Source of the DNA: UBA1181 sp963631545 | GTDB taxonomy: Bacteria > Bacteroidota > Bacteroidia > Bacteroidales > Paludibacteraceae | Direction of reading: 5' to 3' | DNA length: 31,777 nt | Assembly (NCBI GenBank): GCA_963631545.1 | Contig: CAVGRN010000022.1 | Location: 1 to 31,777, forward strand | Part shown: positions 23,258 to 31,748 of the stretch, one piece after another | Layout of the letters: each line of letters starts with the position of its first letter | How positions within the stretch are numbered: position 1 is the first letter of the stretch | Made by a program: the position numbers and the translations under genes | The notes under the pieces: generated by a model | Seen by the model: only the letters and a program-made list of their open reading frames with translations | The model's database searches: none | Told to the model about the DNA's origin: nothing

Positions 23258-24670
23258 TCAATAAGCGTTCTCTTCCCCACGGATCATATTTTTTATTGTC
23301 TTGAAGATGATGCGGATGTCTAACCAGAACGTCCAATTCTCAATGTACCACACGTCTTGTTTCACGCGGCCCTCCATTTCAGAGAGTTCTTTCGTTTCGC
23401 CCCTGAAGCCTGTAACCTGCGCCCAGCCGGTGATGCCTGGTTTCGCATAGTGGCGCACCATATATTTGTCAATCAGTTTAGAATAGGTCTCCGTGTGTTT
23501 GAGCATGTGCGGGCGCGGACCCACGACGGACATATCGCCCACCAGCACATTCAGGAATTGCGGCGTTTCGTCTAAGTTTGTTTTCCGTAGGAATGAGCCG
23601 ATACGCGTCACGCGGCAGTCGTCCTTAGTGGCTTGTACGGTGTCTGCATCCTTGTTTACCTCCATTGTTCTGAATTTCAAGCAATTGAAGGTGTTTCCGT
23701 TTTCTCCCGTTCTTTTTTGTTTGAAGAAGATGGGACCCTTGGAGGTGAGTTTGATGATCGTCCCGATGATGATGAATAGGAATGGGAAAATGGTGAGCAG
23801 GAAGCAGAGGGAGAAAACGATGTCGAAAGTGCGTTTCAGCAATCGGTTGTAGGATTTCAGCAGGGGCTCGCTGCGAAGGAACACCACGGGGATGGACTTG
23901 TCCAAGAAGCCCAACGAAACGGAACGCGACACAAACCGCATAAAGTCTGGAATGATGAGGAACCGTATCATATTGTTCTCTGCATAGCGCATAATGGGCA
24001 AAGCCTTGCGATCGTCGCCGGCGGGCAGGGCGCAGATAACCTCGTCCACGCCATTCTGCTTGATGAACTCTTCCACCTCGTCGAGTTTCCCCTTCACGAG
24101 GGTAGGGTCTACGCGGTAGTCTTCTGGGTTGCGGTCGTCAAAAAATCCCAAGAACTTGTAACCGTATATTTCGTTGGTGATGTTGCTGTTGTACACCTCG
24201 TTGGCGATGCGCCCCGCCCCCAAGATGATGATGTTGCGCGAGTTCCCGCCGCGGCTGCGGTAGCGTGTCAGTGCGTGCCGGATGCTAATGCGCCAGATGG
24301 AGACGGAAACGAAGAGCAGGGTGAAATAGGCGAACCAGTAGCCCACGGAGAGGATGGAACTCTCCAAAATCAGCAGAGCCGCCAGTAGCACGACGGCGAA
24401 CATAGTGACGGTACGCGCCACCAATTCCATAATTTTCTCGGAGTAGACCACACGCCTATCCAAGATCACACCGCAGTTGAAAAGACTCAGCGCGTATGCC
24501 ATATTCACCAGCACGAAGTCGTATTTCATCTGCATCAACTCAATTCCGCCCCGGTGGCGGTAGAACAGGTACATTGCCAAAATGAACAGCGCATTCACCA
24601 ATATCAGGTCGCCCACAGCCACTGCAAAGCGGATGCTGAATATATGCTGTCTTTGTCTTGTAGTCCTCAT
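23258..24670 (-). CDS. Polyprenyl-phosphate sugar-1-phosphate transferase, WcaJ-like
   Basis: These enzymes start exopolysaccharide or O-antigen synthesis by moving a sugar-1-phosphate from a nucleotide sugar onto undecaprenyl phosphate at the inner membrane. The 470-residue product has four N-terminal membrane segments within residues 12-125. A nucleotide-binding-like middle domain follows (IILGAGRIANEVYNS, FLGFFDDR). A further membrane helix near residue 290 leads into the catalytic domain, with KGPIFFKQKRTGENG, FRTM, RKTNLDETPQ, VGDMSVVGPRPH and KPGITGWAQVTG. The sugar cannot be told from sequence. No other glycan genes lie next to it; serB is 129 bases downstream and secA is divergent. 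A long, dyad-containing leader may precede it. Confidence 0.9.
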   Translation of the reverse strand: MRTTRQRQHIFSIRFAVAVGDLILVNALFILAMYLFYRHRGGIELMQMKYDFVLVNMAYALSLFNCGVILDRRVVYSEKIMELVARTVTMFAVVLLAALLILESSILSVGYWFAYFTLLFVSVSIWRISIRHALTRYRSRGGNSRNIIILGAGRIANEVYNSNITNEIYGYKFLGFFDDRNPEDYRVDPTLVKGKLDEVEEFIKQNGVDEVICALPAGDDRKALPIMRYAENNMIRFLIIPDFMRFVSRSVSLGFLDKSIPVVFLRSEPLLKSYNRLLKRTFDIVFSLCFLLTIFPFLFIIIGTIIKLTSKGPIFFKQKRTGENGNTFNCLKFRTMEVNKDADTVQATKDDCRVTRIGSFLRKTNLDETPQFLNVLVGDMSVVGPRPHMLKHTETYSKLIDKYMVRHYAKPGITGWAQVTGFRGETKELSEMEGRVKQDVWYIENWTFWLDIRIIFKTIKNMIRGEENAY

Positions 24671-24840
24671 CTCTCGTAAAATTTTTCAGCCTGAGTCAGT
24701 TATCGGAATCTTCCTTCCGATGGTTCCGATGCTTGGTAAGGCTTTCACTTGTCAAATCCGCACCACAACGCCAATTTTGCAATATCTACAGTCTAAATTC
24801 GTTACGATAATGATAAAAGCGTATGGCGTAAGGTTTCTTC

Positions 24841-24865
24841 ACGCATACTTTTGTCAAATATGCGT
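24841..24865. promoter_or_regulatory. Dyad ACGCATA-N11-TATGCGT between divergent genes
   Basis: ACGCATA at 24841-24847 and TATGCGT at 24859-24865 are perfect inverted 7-mers. The 11-base spacer holds TTT and AAA that can extend the pairing past a one-base bulge. It overlaps the predicted minus-strand transcript start upstream of the WcaJ-like gene. It could be an operator or a 5' hairpin; the function is unknown. Confidence 0.4.
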
Positions 24866-24869
24866 TTTA

Positions 24870-24900
24870 CAAAGGTATAACAAAGTTTGTTACCGATAAA
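24870..24900 (-). promoter_or_regulatory. Candidate promoter of the WcaJ-like gene
   Basis: On the minus strand TACCTTTG (24870-24877) matches the -7 consensus exactly. TTTA, three of four bases of TTTG, lies 19 bases upstream. The resulting leader would be about 190 bases, unusually long for this window, and would contain two inverted repeats. Confidence 0.4.
24878..24892. promoter_or_regulatory. Palindrome TAACAAA-G-TTTGTTA in the wcaJ-like/secA gap
   Basis: A perfect 7-bp inverted repeat around a central G lies between the candidate -7 box and the -33-like element of the minus-strand promoter. It is placed where a repressor or activator could bind. No regulator is identified. Confidence 0.35.
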
Positions 24901-24923
24901 CCGCATTTTTCTTCTTTTTCTGC

Positions 24924-24931
24924 TAAATTTG
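24924..24931 (+). promoter_or_regulatory. Candidate -7 promoter box (TAAATTTG) for secA
   Basis: TAAATTTG is an exact consensus match ending 26 bases before the secA ATG, giving a leader of about 20 bases. No TTTG occurs at 19-21 bases upstream; the nearest one is 34 bases away. Confidence 0.45.
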
Positions 24932-24957
24932 CGTTCGGTAAAATATAATATTTTAAT

Positions 24958-27900
24958 ATGGGTATCAACAGCTTTTTGTCCAAGATATTTGGAAACAAGG
25001 CGCAGAGAGATATGCGGGAGATTCAACCGTATGTGGAAAAAGTGAGGAGTTTCGCTCCGGAGATGGAATCGTTGTCAAATGACGGGCTCCGTGCCAGGAG
25101 TGAATCCATCAAGAATAAGGTAAGGGCGTATGTGGCTGCCGAGGTGGCTCGCATGGCTGAACTCAAGGCTATGATCGATGGCCAGGAGATTGAGGAGCGT
25201 GAGCGCACTTACGAGGAAATCGACAAGTTAGACAAGGTCATCGTCGAGAAATATGAGGAGGTGCTGGAAGAAGTCCTTCCAGAGGTGTTCGCCATCGTAC
25301 GCGACACTGCCCGTCGTTTCGCCTCTAACGAGACGGTCGAGGTAACCGCCAACGACATGGACCGTGAGCTGGCTGCCACCCACGACTTTGTGGACATCGA
25401 CGGCGACAAGGCCATCTACCACAACCACTGGAAGGCGGGCGGCAACGACACCGTGTGGAATATGGTGCATTATGATGTGCAGATATTCGGTGGCGTGGTT
25501 CTTCACAAAGGAAAAATCGCCGAGATGGCAACGGGTGAGGGTAAAACCCTCGTGGCCACGCTGCCTGTCTTCTTGAACGCCCTGACGGGTAATGGCGTAC
25601 ACGTCATCACCGTCAACGACTACCTGTCTAAACGTGACTCCGAGTGGATGGGGCCATTGTATATGTTCCACGGACTGACTGTGGATTGTATCGACAAACA
25701 CCGCCCTAACTCGCCTGAACGCCGAAAGGCTTATATGGCAGACATCACCTTCGGTACGAACAACGAATTCGGTTTCGACTATCTGCGCGATAATATGGCC
25801 ACGCTGCCGCAAGACCTTGTGCAGCGCAAACACAACTTCGCCATTGTGGATGAGGTCGACTCGGTGTTGATTGACGACGCCCGCACGCCGTTGATTATTT
25901 CTGGTCCCGTGCCAAAAGGCGAGGATCAGCAGTTTGACGTGTTGCGTCCTCGCGTTGAGAAGTTGGTGGCTTTGCAGCGCACTATGGCGACGCAGTATCT
26001 CTCGGAGGCGAAGAATCTTTTGAAATCCGAAGATAAAAAAGACCAGGAGGCAGGTGCTTTGGCACTCTTCCGCTCGTATAAGGCGTTGCCTAAGAACACG
26101 CCGCTCATCAAGTTCCTGAGCGAGCAGGGCAACAAGTCTATTTTGCTCTCCACCGAAGAGTATTATATGGCAGAGCAGAACCGCAATATGCATATCGCAA
26201 CAGACCCTCTTTATTTTGTGATTGACGAGAAGAACCGCTCTATCGAGTTGACCGACAAGGGAATCGACGCGCTGACGGGCGCATCGGAGGATCCCGAGTT
26301 CTTCGTCTTGCCAGACATCACTTCGCAGTTGGCCGAGTTGGACAGGGACTCGATGACCAAGGAGGAACTCCAAAACAAAAAGGACGAGTTGATGCAGAAC
26401 TACTCCATCAAGTTGGAGCGTGTGCACACCATCAACCAGTTGCTCAAGGCTTACACGCTCTTTGAGAAGGATCAGGAATATGTGGTGATAGACAACCAGG
26501 TGAAGATTGTGGACGAACAGACGGGCCGTATTATGGAGGGCCGCCGCTACTCCGACGGTTTGCACCAGGCCATCGAGGCTAAGGAGGGTGTCAAAGTTGA
26601 GGCTGCCACGCAGACATTCGCCACCATCACCTTGCAGAATTACTTCCGCATGTACCATAAGTTAGCGGGTATGACCGGTACTGCCGAGACGGAGGCTGGC
26701 GAGTTCTGGAACATCTACAAACTTGATGTCGTGGTTATCCCAACGAACAAACCGATTGCCCGTATCGATATGGACGACCGTGTGTACCGCACCAAGCGCG
26801 AGAAGTACAACGCCGTCATCGACGAGATTTGCCGATTGGTGGAGGGCGGCCGCCCAGTGTTGGTGGGTACTACTTCCGTCGAGATTTCGGAGTTGCTCAG
26901 CCGCATGTTGAAGTTGAGGAACATCGAGCATAACGTGTTGAACGCCAAGCTGCACCAGAAGGAGGCAGACATTGTGGCTCAGGCGGGTCTCGGCAAGACG
27001 GTTACCATTGCCACCAATATGGCAGGTCGTGGTACGGATATCAAACTTTCTGACGAGGTGAAGGCTGCCGGAGGTTTGGCGATCATCGGTACGGAGCGCC
27101 ACGAGTCGCGCCGTGTGGACAGACAGTTGCGCGGTCGTGCCGGTCGTCAGGGAGATCCGGGTTCTTCTATCTTCTATGTTTCTTTGGAAGATAACTTGAT
27201 GCGCCTCTTCGGTTCGGAACGTATATCTAAGGTGATGGACAAGTTGGGCTTCACCGAGGGTGAGGTGATCGAGCATAGTATGATCTCGAAGTCTATCGAG
27301 CGCGCGCAGAAGAAGGTGGAGGAGAACCACTTCGGTGTCCGCAAGCGTTTGCTTGAGTATGATGACGTGATGAACGCACAGCGTGAGGTGATCTACAAGA
27401 AACGCCGCCAGACGTTGTTGGGCGAGCGTCTTGGAGTGAACATTATGAATATGATATATGACTCTGCCCAGATGATTGTGGACGAGTCGAAGCCGACCCT
27501 ATCCTACGACGTTTTCGAGGAGCAGGTGATGGTGATTTTCGCCATCGACACGCCTATCTCCGAAGAGGATTTCAAGGAGAAGAAGGCGGATGCGATTGTC
27601 GAGATACTTTTCAAGGCGGCAATGGATTCGTTCAAGCGGAAGATGGAACACATCTCCGAGGTGGCAGACCCAGTCATCCAAAAAGTGTACGAGGAGCAGG
27701 GGCAGCAGTATGAGCGCATTCTGATTCCTATCACCGATGGCAAACGGCTCTTCAACATCCCGGTTAGTCTGAAGACGGCTGCCGAGACCAACAGTAAAGA
27801 GGTGGTGAAGGTGTTTGAGAAGATGATCCTCTTGCATGTGATAGACGAGAATTGGAAGGAACACCTCCGCGAGATGGACGAGTTGCGCAACTCCGTCCAG

Positions 27901-28248
27901 AATGCAAGTTACGAGCAGAAGGATCCACTCTTGATCTATAAATTGGAATCGTACAACCTCTTCAAGAAGATGGTCGACTCAATCAACCGCGAGGCGGTGT
28001 CTATCTTGATGCGCGGACAAATCCCGGTGCAGCAACAGCAAGCCGAGGAGGTGCGCGAGGCTGAGCCGGAGAAGAGCGAAGACCTCTCGCAATACCAATC
28101 CAACCGCGGCGGCGACGAGGGCGAGCCTCAGCAACCATCCCGTCCTAAGCAGCAACCCATGAGGGCTGAGCCTAAGGTGGGACGTAATGACCCTTGTCCG
28201 TGCGGCTCGGGCAAGAAGTACAAACATTGCCACGGTAAAGGTCTGTAA
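24958..28248 (+). CDS. secA: Protein translocase ATPase SecA
   Basis: SecA is the ATP-driven motor that pushes unfolded preproteins through SecYEG. The 1,096-residue length, larger than in Escherichia coli, is usual for Bacteroidota. The N-terminus MGINSFLSKIFGNKAQRD is followed by Walker A MATGEGKTL near residue 193 and Walker B IVDEVDSVLIDDARTPLI near 298. Helicase motifs include MAGMTGTAETE-like sequence near 568, TNMAGRGTDIKL near 687 and QLRGRAGRQGDPG near 723. A Gln/Glu-rich linker leads to the C-terminal zinc motif CPCGSGKKYKHCH near 1079, which binds SecB or ribosomes in other bacteria. It leads a plus-strand run with lgt, nagB and the mutase. Confidence 0.97.
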   Translation: MGINSFLSKIFGNKAQRDMREIQPYVEKVRSFAPEMESLSNDGLRARSESIKNKVRAYVAAEVARMAELKAMIDGQEIEERERTYEEIDKLDKVIVEKYEEVLEEVLPEVFAIVRDTARRFASNETVEVTANDMDRELAATHDFVDIDGDKAIYHNHWKAGGNDTVWNMVHYDVQIFGGVVLHKGKIAEMATGEGKTLVATLPVFLNALTGNGVHVITVNDYLSKRDSEWMGPLYMFHGLTVDCIDKHRPNSPERRKAYMADITFGTNNEFGFDYLRDNMATLPQDLVQRKHNFAIVDEVDSVLIDDARTPLIISGPVPKGEDQQFDVLRPRVEKLVALQRTMATQYLSEAKNLLKSEDKKDQEAGALALFRSYKALPKNTPLIKFLSEQGNKSILLSTEEYYMAEQNRNMHIATDPLYFVIDEKNRSIELTDKGIDALTGASEDPEFFVLPDITSQLAELDRDSMTKEELQNKKDELMQNYSIKLERVHTINQLLKAYTLFEKDQEYVVIDNQVKIVDEQTGRIMEGRRYSDGLHQAIEAKEGVKVEAATQTFATITLQNYFRMYHKLAGMTGTAETEAGEFWNIYKLDVVVIPTNKPIARIDMDDRVYRTKREKYNAVIDEICRLVEGGRPVLVGTTSVEISELLSRMLKLRNIEHNVLNAKLHQKEADIVAQAGLGKTVTIATNMAGRGTDIKLSDEVKAAGGLAIIGTERHESRRVDRQLRGRAGRQGDPGSSIFYVSLEDNLMRLFGSERISKVMDKLGFTEGEVIEHSMISKSIERAQKKVEENHFGVRKRLLEYDDVMNAQREVIYKKRRQTLLGERLGVNIMNMIYDSAQMIVDESKPTLSYDVFEEQVMVIFAIDTPISEEDFKEKKADAIVEILFKAAMDSFKRKMEHISEVADPVIQKVYEEQGQQYERILIPITDGKRLFNIPVSLKTAAETNSKEVVKVFEKMILLHVIDENWKEHLREMDELRNSVQNASYEQKDPLLIYKLESYNLFKKMVDSINREAVSILMRGQIPVQQQQAEEVREAEPEKSEDLSQYQSNRGGDEGEPQQPSRPKQQPMRAEPKVGRNDPCPCGSGKKYKHCHGKGL

Positions 28249-28254
28249 ACCCTA

Positions 28255-28276
28255 AGCCGGTCTGTAAAGGCCGGCT
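28255..28276 (+). terminator. GC-rich hairpin after secA
   Basis: AGCCGG (28255-28260) and CCGGCT (28271-28276) form a 6-bp stem with a 10-base loop, starting seven bases after the secA stop. No U tract follows, so it more likely trims or attenuates the message than fully ends it before lgt. Confidence 0.45.
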
Positions 28277-28295
28277 ATGAGAAATTGAGCATTCT

Positions 28296-29147
28296 ATGTT
28301 GGATTACATTGTTTGGACAGTAGACCCGATTCTCTTCTCGCTCGGTCCCATTTCGGTTCGTTGGTACGGACTGATGTGGGCGTTGGGCTTCCTTGTCGGT
28401 TTTTGGATTATATCCAAAGTCTACCAGCGGGAAGGCATCCCCGAAGAGCAGACGGAGAAGGTCTTCATCTATATGTTGGTGGGCACGGTGATCGGCGCGC
28501 GGCTTGGACACTGTTTCTTCTACGATTTCTCGTATTACGCCAAGCACCCTTTGGAGGTGTTGTGCGTGTGGCAGGGCGGATTGTCGAGCCACGGAGGCGC
28601 ATGCGGAATCCTCCTTTCGCTGTGGATTTTTAGTAGGAAAGTGGTGAAGAAGAGTTTCATTTGGGTGATGGATCGCATCGTGTTGCCTGTGGCGATTTGC
28701 GGTGCGTGCATCCGCTTCGGAAACCTGATGAACCACGAGATTTACGGTCACCCGACGGATTTGCCGTGGGCATTCGAGTTCATCACCAATATACATAGGT
28801 GGCAGATGGGTGCGGAGCCGATTTTCTCCGCTCCGAGCCACCCGACGCAGATATACGAGTCGCTCTATTGCTTGGTAACATTCGCCGTGGTGATGTTCCT
28901 CTATTGGAAGACCAACGCACGGGAGTTCGAGGGATTCATCTTCGGCGTGTTCCTTATCATGGTGTTCCTGACGAGGTTCTTGCTTGAGTTCATTAAAAAC
29001 AACCAGGAGGCGTTCGAGGATGGTATGTTGCTCAACATGGGGCAGATCCTGAGTCTGCCGCTGATCATCTGGGGCGCATATCTGCTTTGGAAAAGCGTTT
29101 CGCAGATGTTGCGCGGAGATAAGACTTTGAAGTTTACAACTGAATAA
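28296..29147 (+). CDS. lgt: Prolipoprotein diacylglyceryl transferase Lgt
   Basis: Lgt moves diacylglycerol from phosphatidylglycerol to the lipobox cysteine of prolipoproteins, the first lipidation step, in the inner membrane. The 283-residue product has about seven hydrophobic segments. Family motifs are visible: RWYGLMWALGF near residue 22, GARLGHCFFYD near 69, GGLSSHGGACG near 95 and ICGACIRFGNLMNHEIYGHPT near 128-150, which holds the signature R-x-G-N-x-x-N-x-E. PSHPTQIYES lies near 183. The start is ATG 47 bases after secA. GldD and the left-edge lipoprotein are examples of likely substrates. It lies 12 bases before nagB, so the two are probably cotranscribed. Confidence 0.95.
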   Translation: MLDYIVWTVDPILFSLGPISVRWYGLMWALGFLVGFWIISKVYQREGIPEEQTEKVFIYMLVGTVIGARLGHCFFYDFSYYAKHPLEVLCVWQGGLSSHGGACGILLSLWIFSRKVVKKSFIWVMDRIVLPVAICGACIRFGNLMNHEIYGHPTDLPWAFEFITNIHRWQMGAEPIFSAPSHPTQIYESLYCLVTFAVVMFLYWKTNAREFEGFIFGVFLIMVFLTRFLLEFIKNNQEAFEDGMLLNMGQILSLPLIIWGAYLLWKSVSQMLRGDKTLKFTTE

Positions 29148-29159
29148 AAATATAATCGT

Positions 29160-29954
29160 ATGAGAGTACTGATTCAATCAGACTATAAGGTGGTCTCCCT
29201 GTGGGCGGCGAGACACGTGGCACAGCGGATTAATGAGTTCCAGCCAACGGCAGACCGCAAGTTCGTCTTGGGTCTTCCCACGGGATCTTCCCCATTGGGA
29301 ATGTATCGCGAACTCATCGAGATGAACAAGCGCGGCGAGGTTTCGTTCAAGAATGTCATCACATTCAATATGGACGAGTATGTCAACCTCCCGAAGGAGC
29401 ATCCTGAGAGTTATTACTCATTCATGTGGAATAATTTCTTCAGCCACATTGATATTCCCGCCAACCAGGTGAATATCCTGAACGGCAACGCAGCCGACCT
29501 CCGCAAGGAGTGCGCCGACTATGAGGAGCGTATCAAGGCGGCTGGTGGAATCAACCTTTTTGTGGGCGGCATCGGTCCCGACGGACACATCGCCTTCAAC
29601 GAGCCGGGTTCTTCCCTCACCTCGCGCACAAGGCTGAAGCACCTCACTACCGACACTATCATCGCCAATTCGCGTTTCTTCGACAATGATATGTCGAAAG
29701 TGCCAACCTCGGCTCTGACTGTCGGTGTAGGCACGATTATGGATGCCCAGGAGGTGATGATCATCGCCAACGGCTACAACAAGGCGCGCGCCATCCAACA
29801 GGCGGTGGAAGGCGGTGTAAGTCAGATGTGTACGCTGAGCGCATTGCAACTGCACCCTAACGGAATCATCGTGTGCGACGAACTCTCCGCTTTCGAGTTG
29901 AAGGTGTCGACCTACCGCTACTTCAAGGATATTGAGAAGGAGAATTTACTTTAA
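29160..29954 (+). CDS. nagB: Glucosamine-6-phosphate deaminase NagB
   Basis: NagB converts glucosamine 6-phosphate to fructose 6-phosphate and ammonia, feeding amino sugars into glycolysis. The 264-residue length is standard. Residues matching the Escherichia coli active site fall at the same numbers: Asp72 in FNMDEYVNL, and Asp141, His143 and Glu148 in GPDGHIAFNEPGSS. The phosphate-binding loop LGLPTGSSPLGMYR is at 37-50. The start ATG lies 12 bases after lgt and the stop is 31 bases before the mutase gene. Hexameric, allosterically regulated relatives are known; whether this one responds to N-acetylglucosamine 6-phosphate cannot be read here. No nagA is in the window. Confidence 0.96.
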   Translation: MRVLIQSDYKVVSLWAARHVAQRINEFQPTADRKFVLGLPTGSSPLGMYRELIEMNKRGEVSFKNVITFNMDEYVNLPKEHPESYYSFMWNNFFSHIDIPANQVNILNGNAADLRKECADYEERIKAAGGINLFVGGIGPDGHIAFNEPGSSLTSRTRLKHLTTDTIIANSRFFDNDMSKVPTSALTVGVGTIMDAQEVMIIANGYNKARAIQQAVEGGVSQMCTLSALQLHPNGIIVCDELSAFELKVSTYRYFKDIEKENLL

Positions 29955-29985
29955 ACATCATTTTACAAACTAATTCATATTTTCA

Positions 29986-31728
29986 ATGGATAATGCTTTA
30001 TTACAAGAGTGTACCGCAAAGGCGAACTCTTGGTTGAATGGTAATTTCGATGCAGAGACAAAGGCAGAGGTGAAGCGTATGTTGGAGAGTTCCGACAAGA
30101 ACGACCTCATCGACGCATTCTATACGGATCTGGAGTTCGGTACTGGCGGACTCCGCGGAATTATGGGTGTCGGAACAAACCGCATGAACAAGTATGTGGT
30201 CGGAATGGCAACTCAAGGATTGGCAAACTACTTGAAGAAGGCTTTCCCTGGAAAGAATGATTTGAGTGTCGTTGTAGGTCATGACTGCCGTAACAACTCA
30301 CGTCTTTTCGCTGAGATCGTAGCCAACATCTTCTCTGCCAATGGTATTAAGGCATATTTGTTTGAAAGTCTCCGTCCAACGCCAGAGATTTCATTCGCCA
30401 TTCGTCAGTTGGGTTGCCAAAGTGGTGTGAACATCACTGCGTCTCACAACCCTAAGGAGTACAATGGTTACAAAGCATATTGGGAGGATGGTGCGCAAGT
30501 ACTCGCTCCACACGATAAAGGTATCATCGCTGAGGTAAACAAGGTGAAGGTAGACGACGTTAAGTTCGAGCCTAACAAGGACCTCATCAAGATCATCGGT
30601 GGTGAGATGGACTTTGACTATATGACTGCCGTTAAGGAGGCAATGGTCGACCAAGATGTTATCCTTCGTCAGAAAGATCTTAACATCGTATATTCTCCAC
30701 TTCACGGAACAGGACGTGTGATTATTCCGTTGTGTCTCCGTTCATGGGGATTCCAAAACATCAATGTCGTACCTGAGCAGATGGTTATCGACGGAAACTT
30801 CCCTACGGTGAAGTCGCCAAACCCAGAGAATGCTGAGGCAATGACAATGGGTATGAACCTCGGTACAAAGCTGGGTGCAGACTTGGTAATCGCTTCCGAT
30901 CCTGATGCCGACCGTTTGGCAATCGTTTGCCGCGACGACAAGGGTGAGTGGGTGATCATCAATGGTAACCAAACTTGTATGATGTTCTGCTACTACATCA
31001 TCACCAATATGAAGAAGCTCGGCAAGTTGAAGGGCAATGAGTTCTTGGTGAAGACGATTGTAACCTCAGAGTTGATTCGCGAGATTGCAGACAAGAACAA
31101 TGTTAAGTTGTATGACGAGTACACTGGATTCAAGTGGATCGCTTACAGAATACGTGTCAACGAAGGAAAGGAGAAGTACATCGGTGGTGGAGAGGAATCA
31201 TTTGGTTTCTTGCCATACGACAAGGTACGAGACAAAGATTCACCGGCATCTATCTGTTTGATCTGTGAGATTGCAGCGTGGGCAAAAGACAATGGAATGT
31301 CGCTCTACGAGTTGTTGATGAACATCTACAAGGAGTACGGTTTCCAGAAGGAGAGTGCGATCAGTGTTGTGAAGCCAGGAAAGAGTGGAGCAGACGAGAT
31401 CAAGGCGATGATGGAGAATTTCCGTCAGAACCCTCCAAAGGAGTTGGCAGGTTCACCAGTGAAGGTGATGAAGGACTTCAAGACCTTGAAGGAGACTTGC
31501 ATCAAGTGTGGCACGGTGAAAGACATCAACATGCCAGAGACAGCCAACGTGCTTCAGTTCTTCACTGAGGATGGCACGAAGGTGAGTGTACGTCCATCAG
31601 GCACCGAGCCAAAGATCAAGTTCTATGTCGAGGTGAAAGGTGAGATGAAGACTGCAGCCGACTATCCAGCAGCAAGTGAAGCTGCAAACAAGAAGGTAGA
31701 GGCGATAAAGAAGTCGTTGGGGTTGTAA
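29986..31728 (+). CDS. Phosphohexomutase (phosphoglucomutase/phosphomannomutase family)
   Basis: Alpha-D-phosphohexomutases interconvert sugar 1- and 6-phosphates through a phosphoserine. The 580-residue length fits the longer bacterial phosphoglucomutase-type members. The catalytic loop TASHNP holds Ser153. The metal loop DPDADR starts near residue 305, the sugar loop GGGEESFG lies near 400 and the phosphate loop RPSGTEPK near 536, so all four active-site elements are intact and in order. The exact sugar (glucose, mannose or both) is not decided by these motifs. It follows nagB by 31 bases and is closed by a strong terminator. By eye its codons are poorer in G and C than those of secA, and CCA is favoured for proline. 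Confidence 0.92.
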   Translation: MDNALLQECTAKANSWLNGNFDAETKAEVKRMLESSDKNDLIDAFYTDLEFGTGGLRGIMGVGTNRMNKYVVGMATQGLANYLKKAFPGKNDLSVVVGHDCRNNSRLFAEIVANIFSANGIKAYLFESLRPTPEISFAIRQLGCQSGVNITASHNPKEYNGYKAYWEDGAQVLAPHDKGIIAEVNKVKVDDVKFEPNKDLIKIIGGEMDFDYMTAVKEAMVDQDVILRQKDLNIVYSPLHGTGRVIIPLCLRSWGFQNINVVPEQMVIDGNFPTVKSPNPENAEAMTMGMNLGTKLGADLVIASDPDADRLAIVCRDDKGEWVIINGNQTCMMFCYYIITNMKKLGKLKGNEFLVKTIVTSELIREIADKNNVKLYDEYTGFKWIAYRIRVNEGKEKYIGGGEESFGFLPYDKVRDKDSPASICLICEIAAWAKDNGMSLYELLMNIYKEYGFQKESAISVVKPGKSGADEIKAMMENFRQNPPKELAGSPVKVMKDFKTLKETCIKCGTVKDINMPETANVLQFFTEDGTKVSVRPSGTEPKIKFYVEVKGEMKTAADYPAASEAANKKVEAIKKSLGL

Positions 31729-31748
31729 GATTTATATGAAGTATAATG

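Noticed and set aside
25228..26658. Long minus-strand open frame of 476 codons opposite secA
   Set aside because: Antisense to conserved SecA motifs, with composition typical of a shadow frame and no domain. The frame at 26662-27330 is rejected for the same reason.
28275..29177. Minus-strand open frame of 300 codons opposite lgt
   Set aside because: It covers lgt almost exactly. lgt has all family motifs, while the reverse frame is His/Gln/Arg-rich with no membrane or catalytic pattern.
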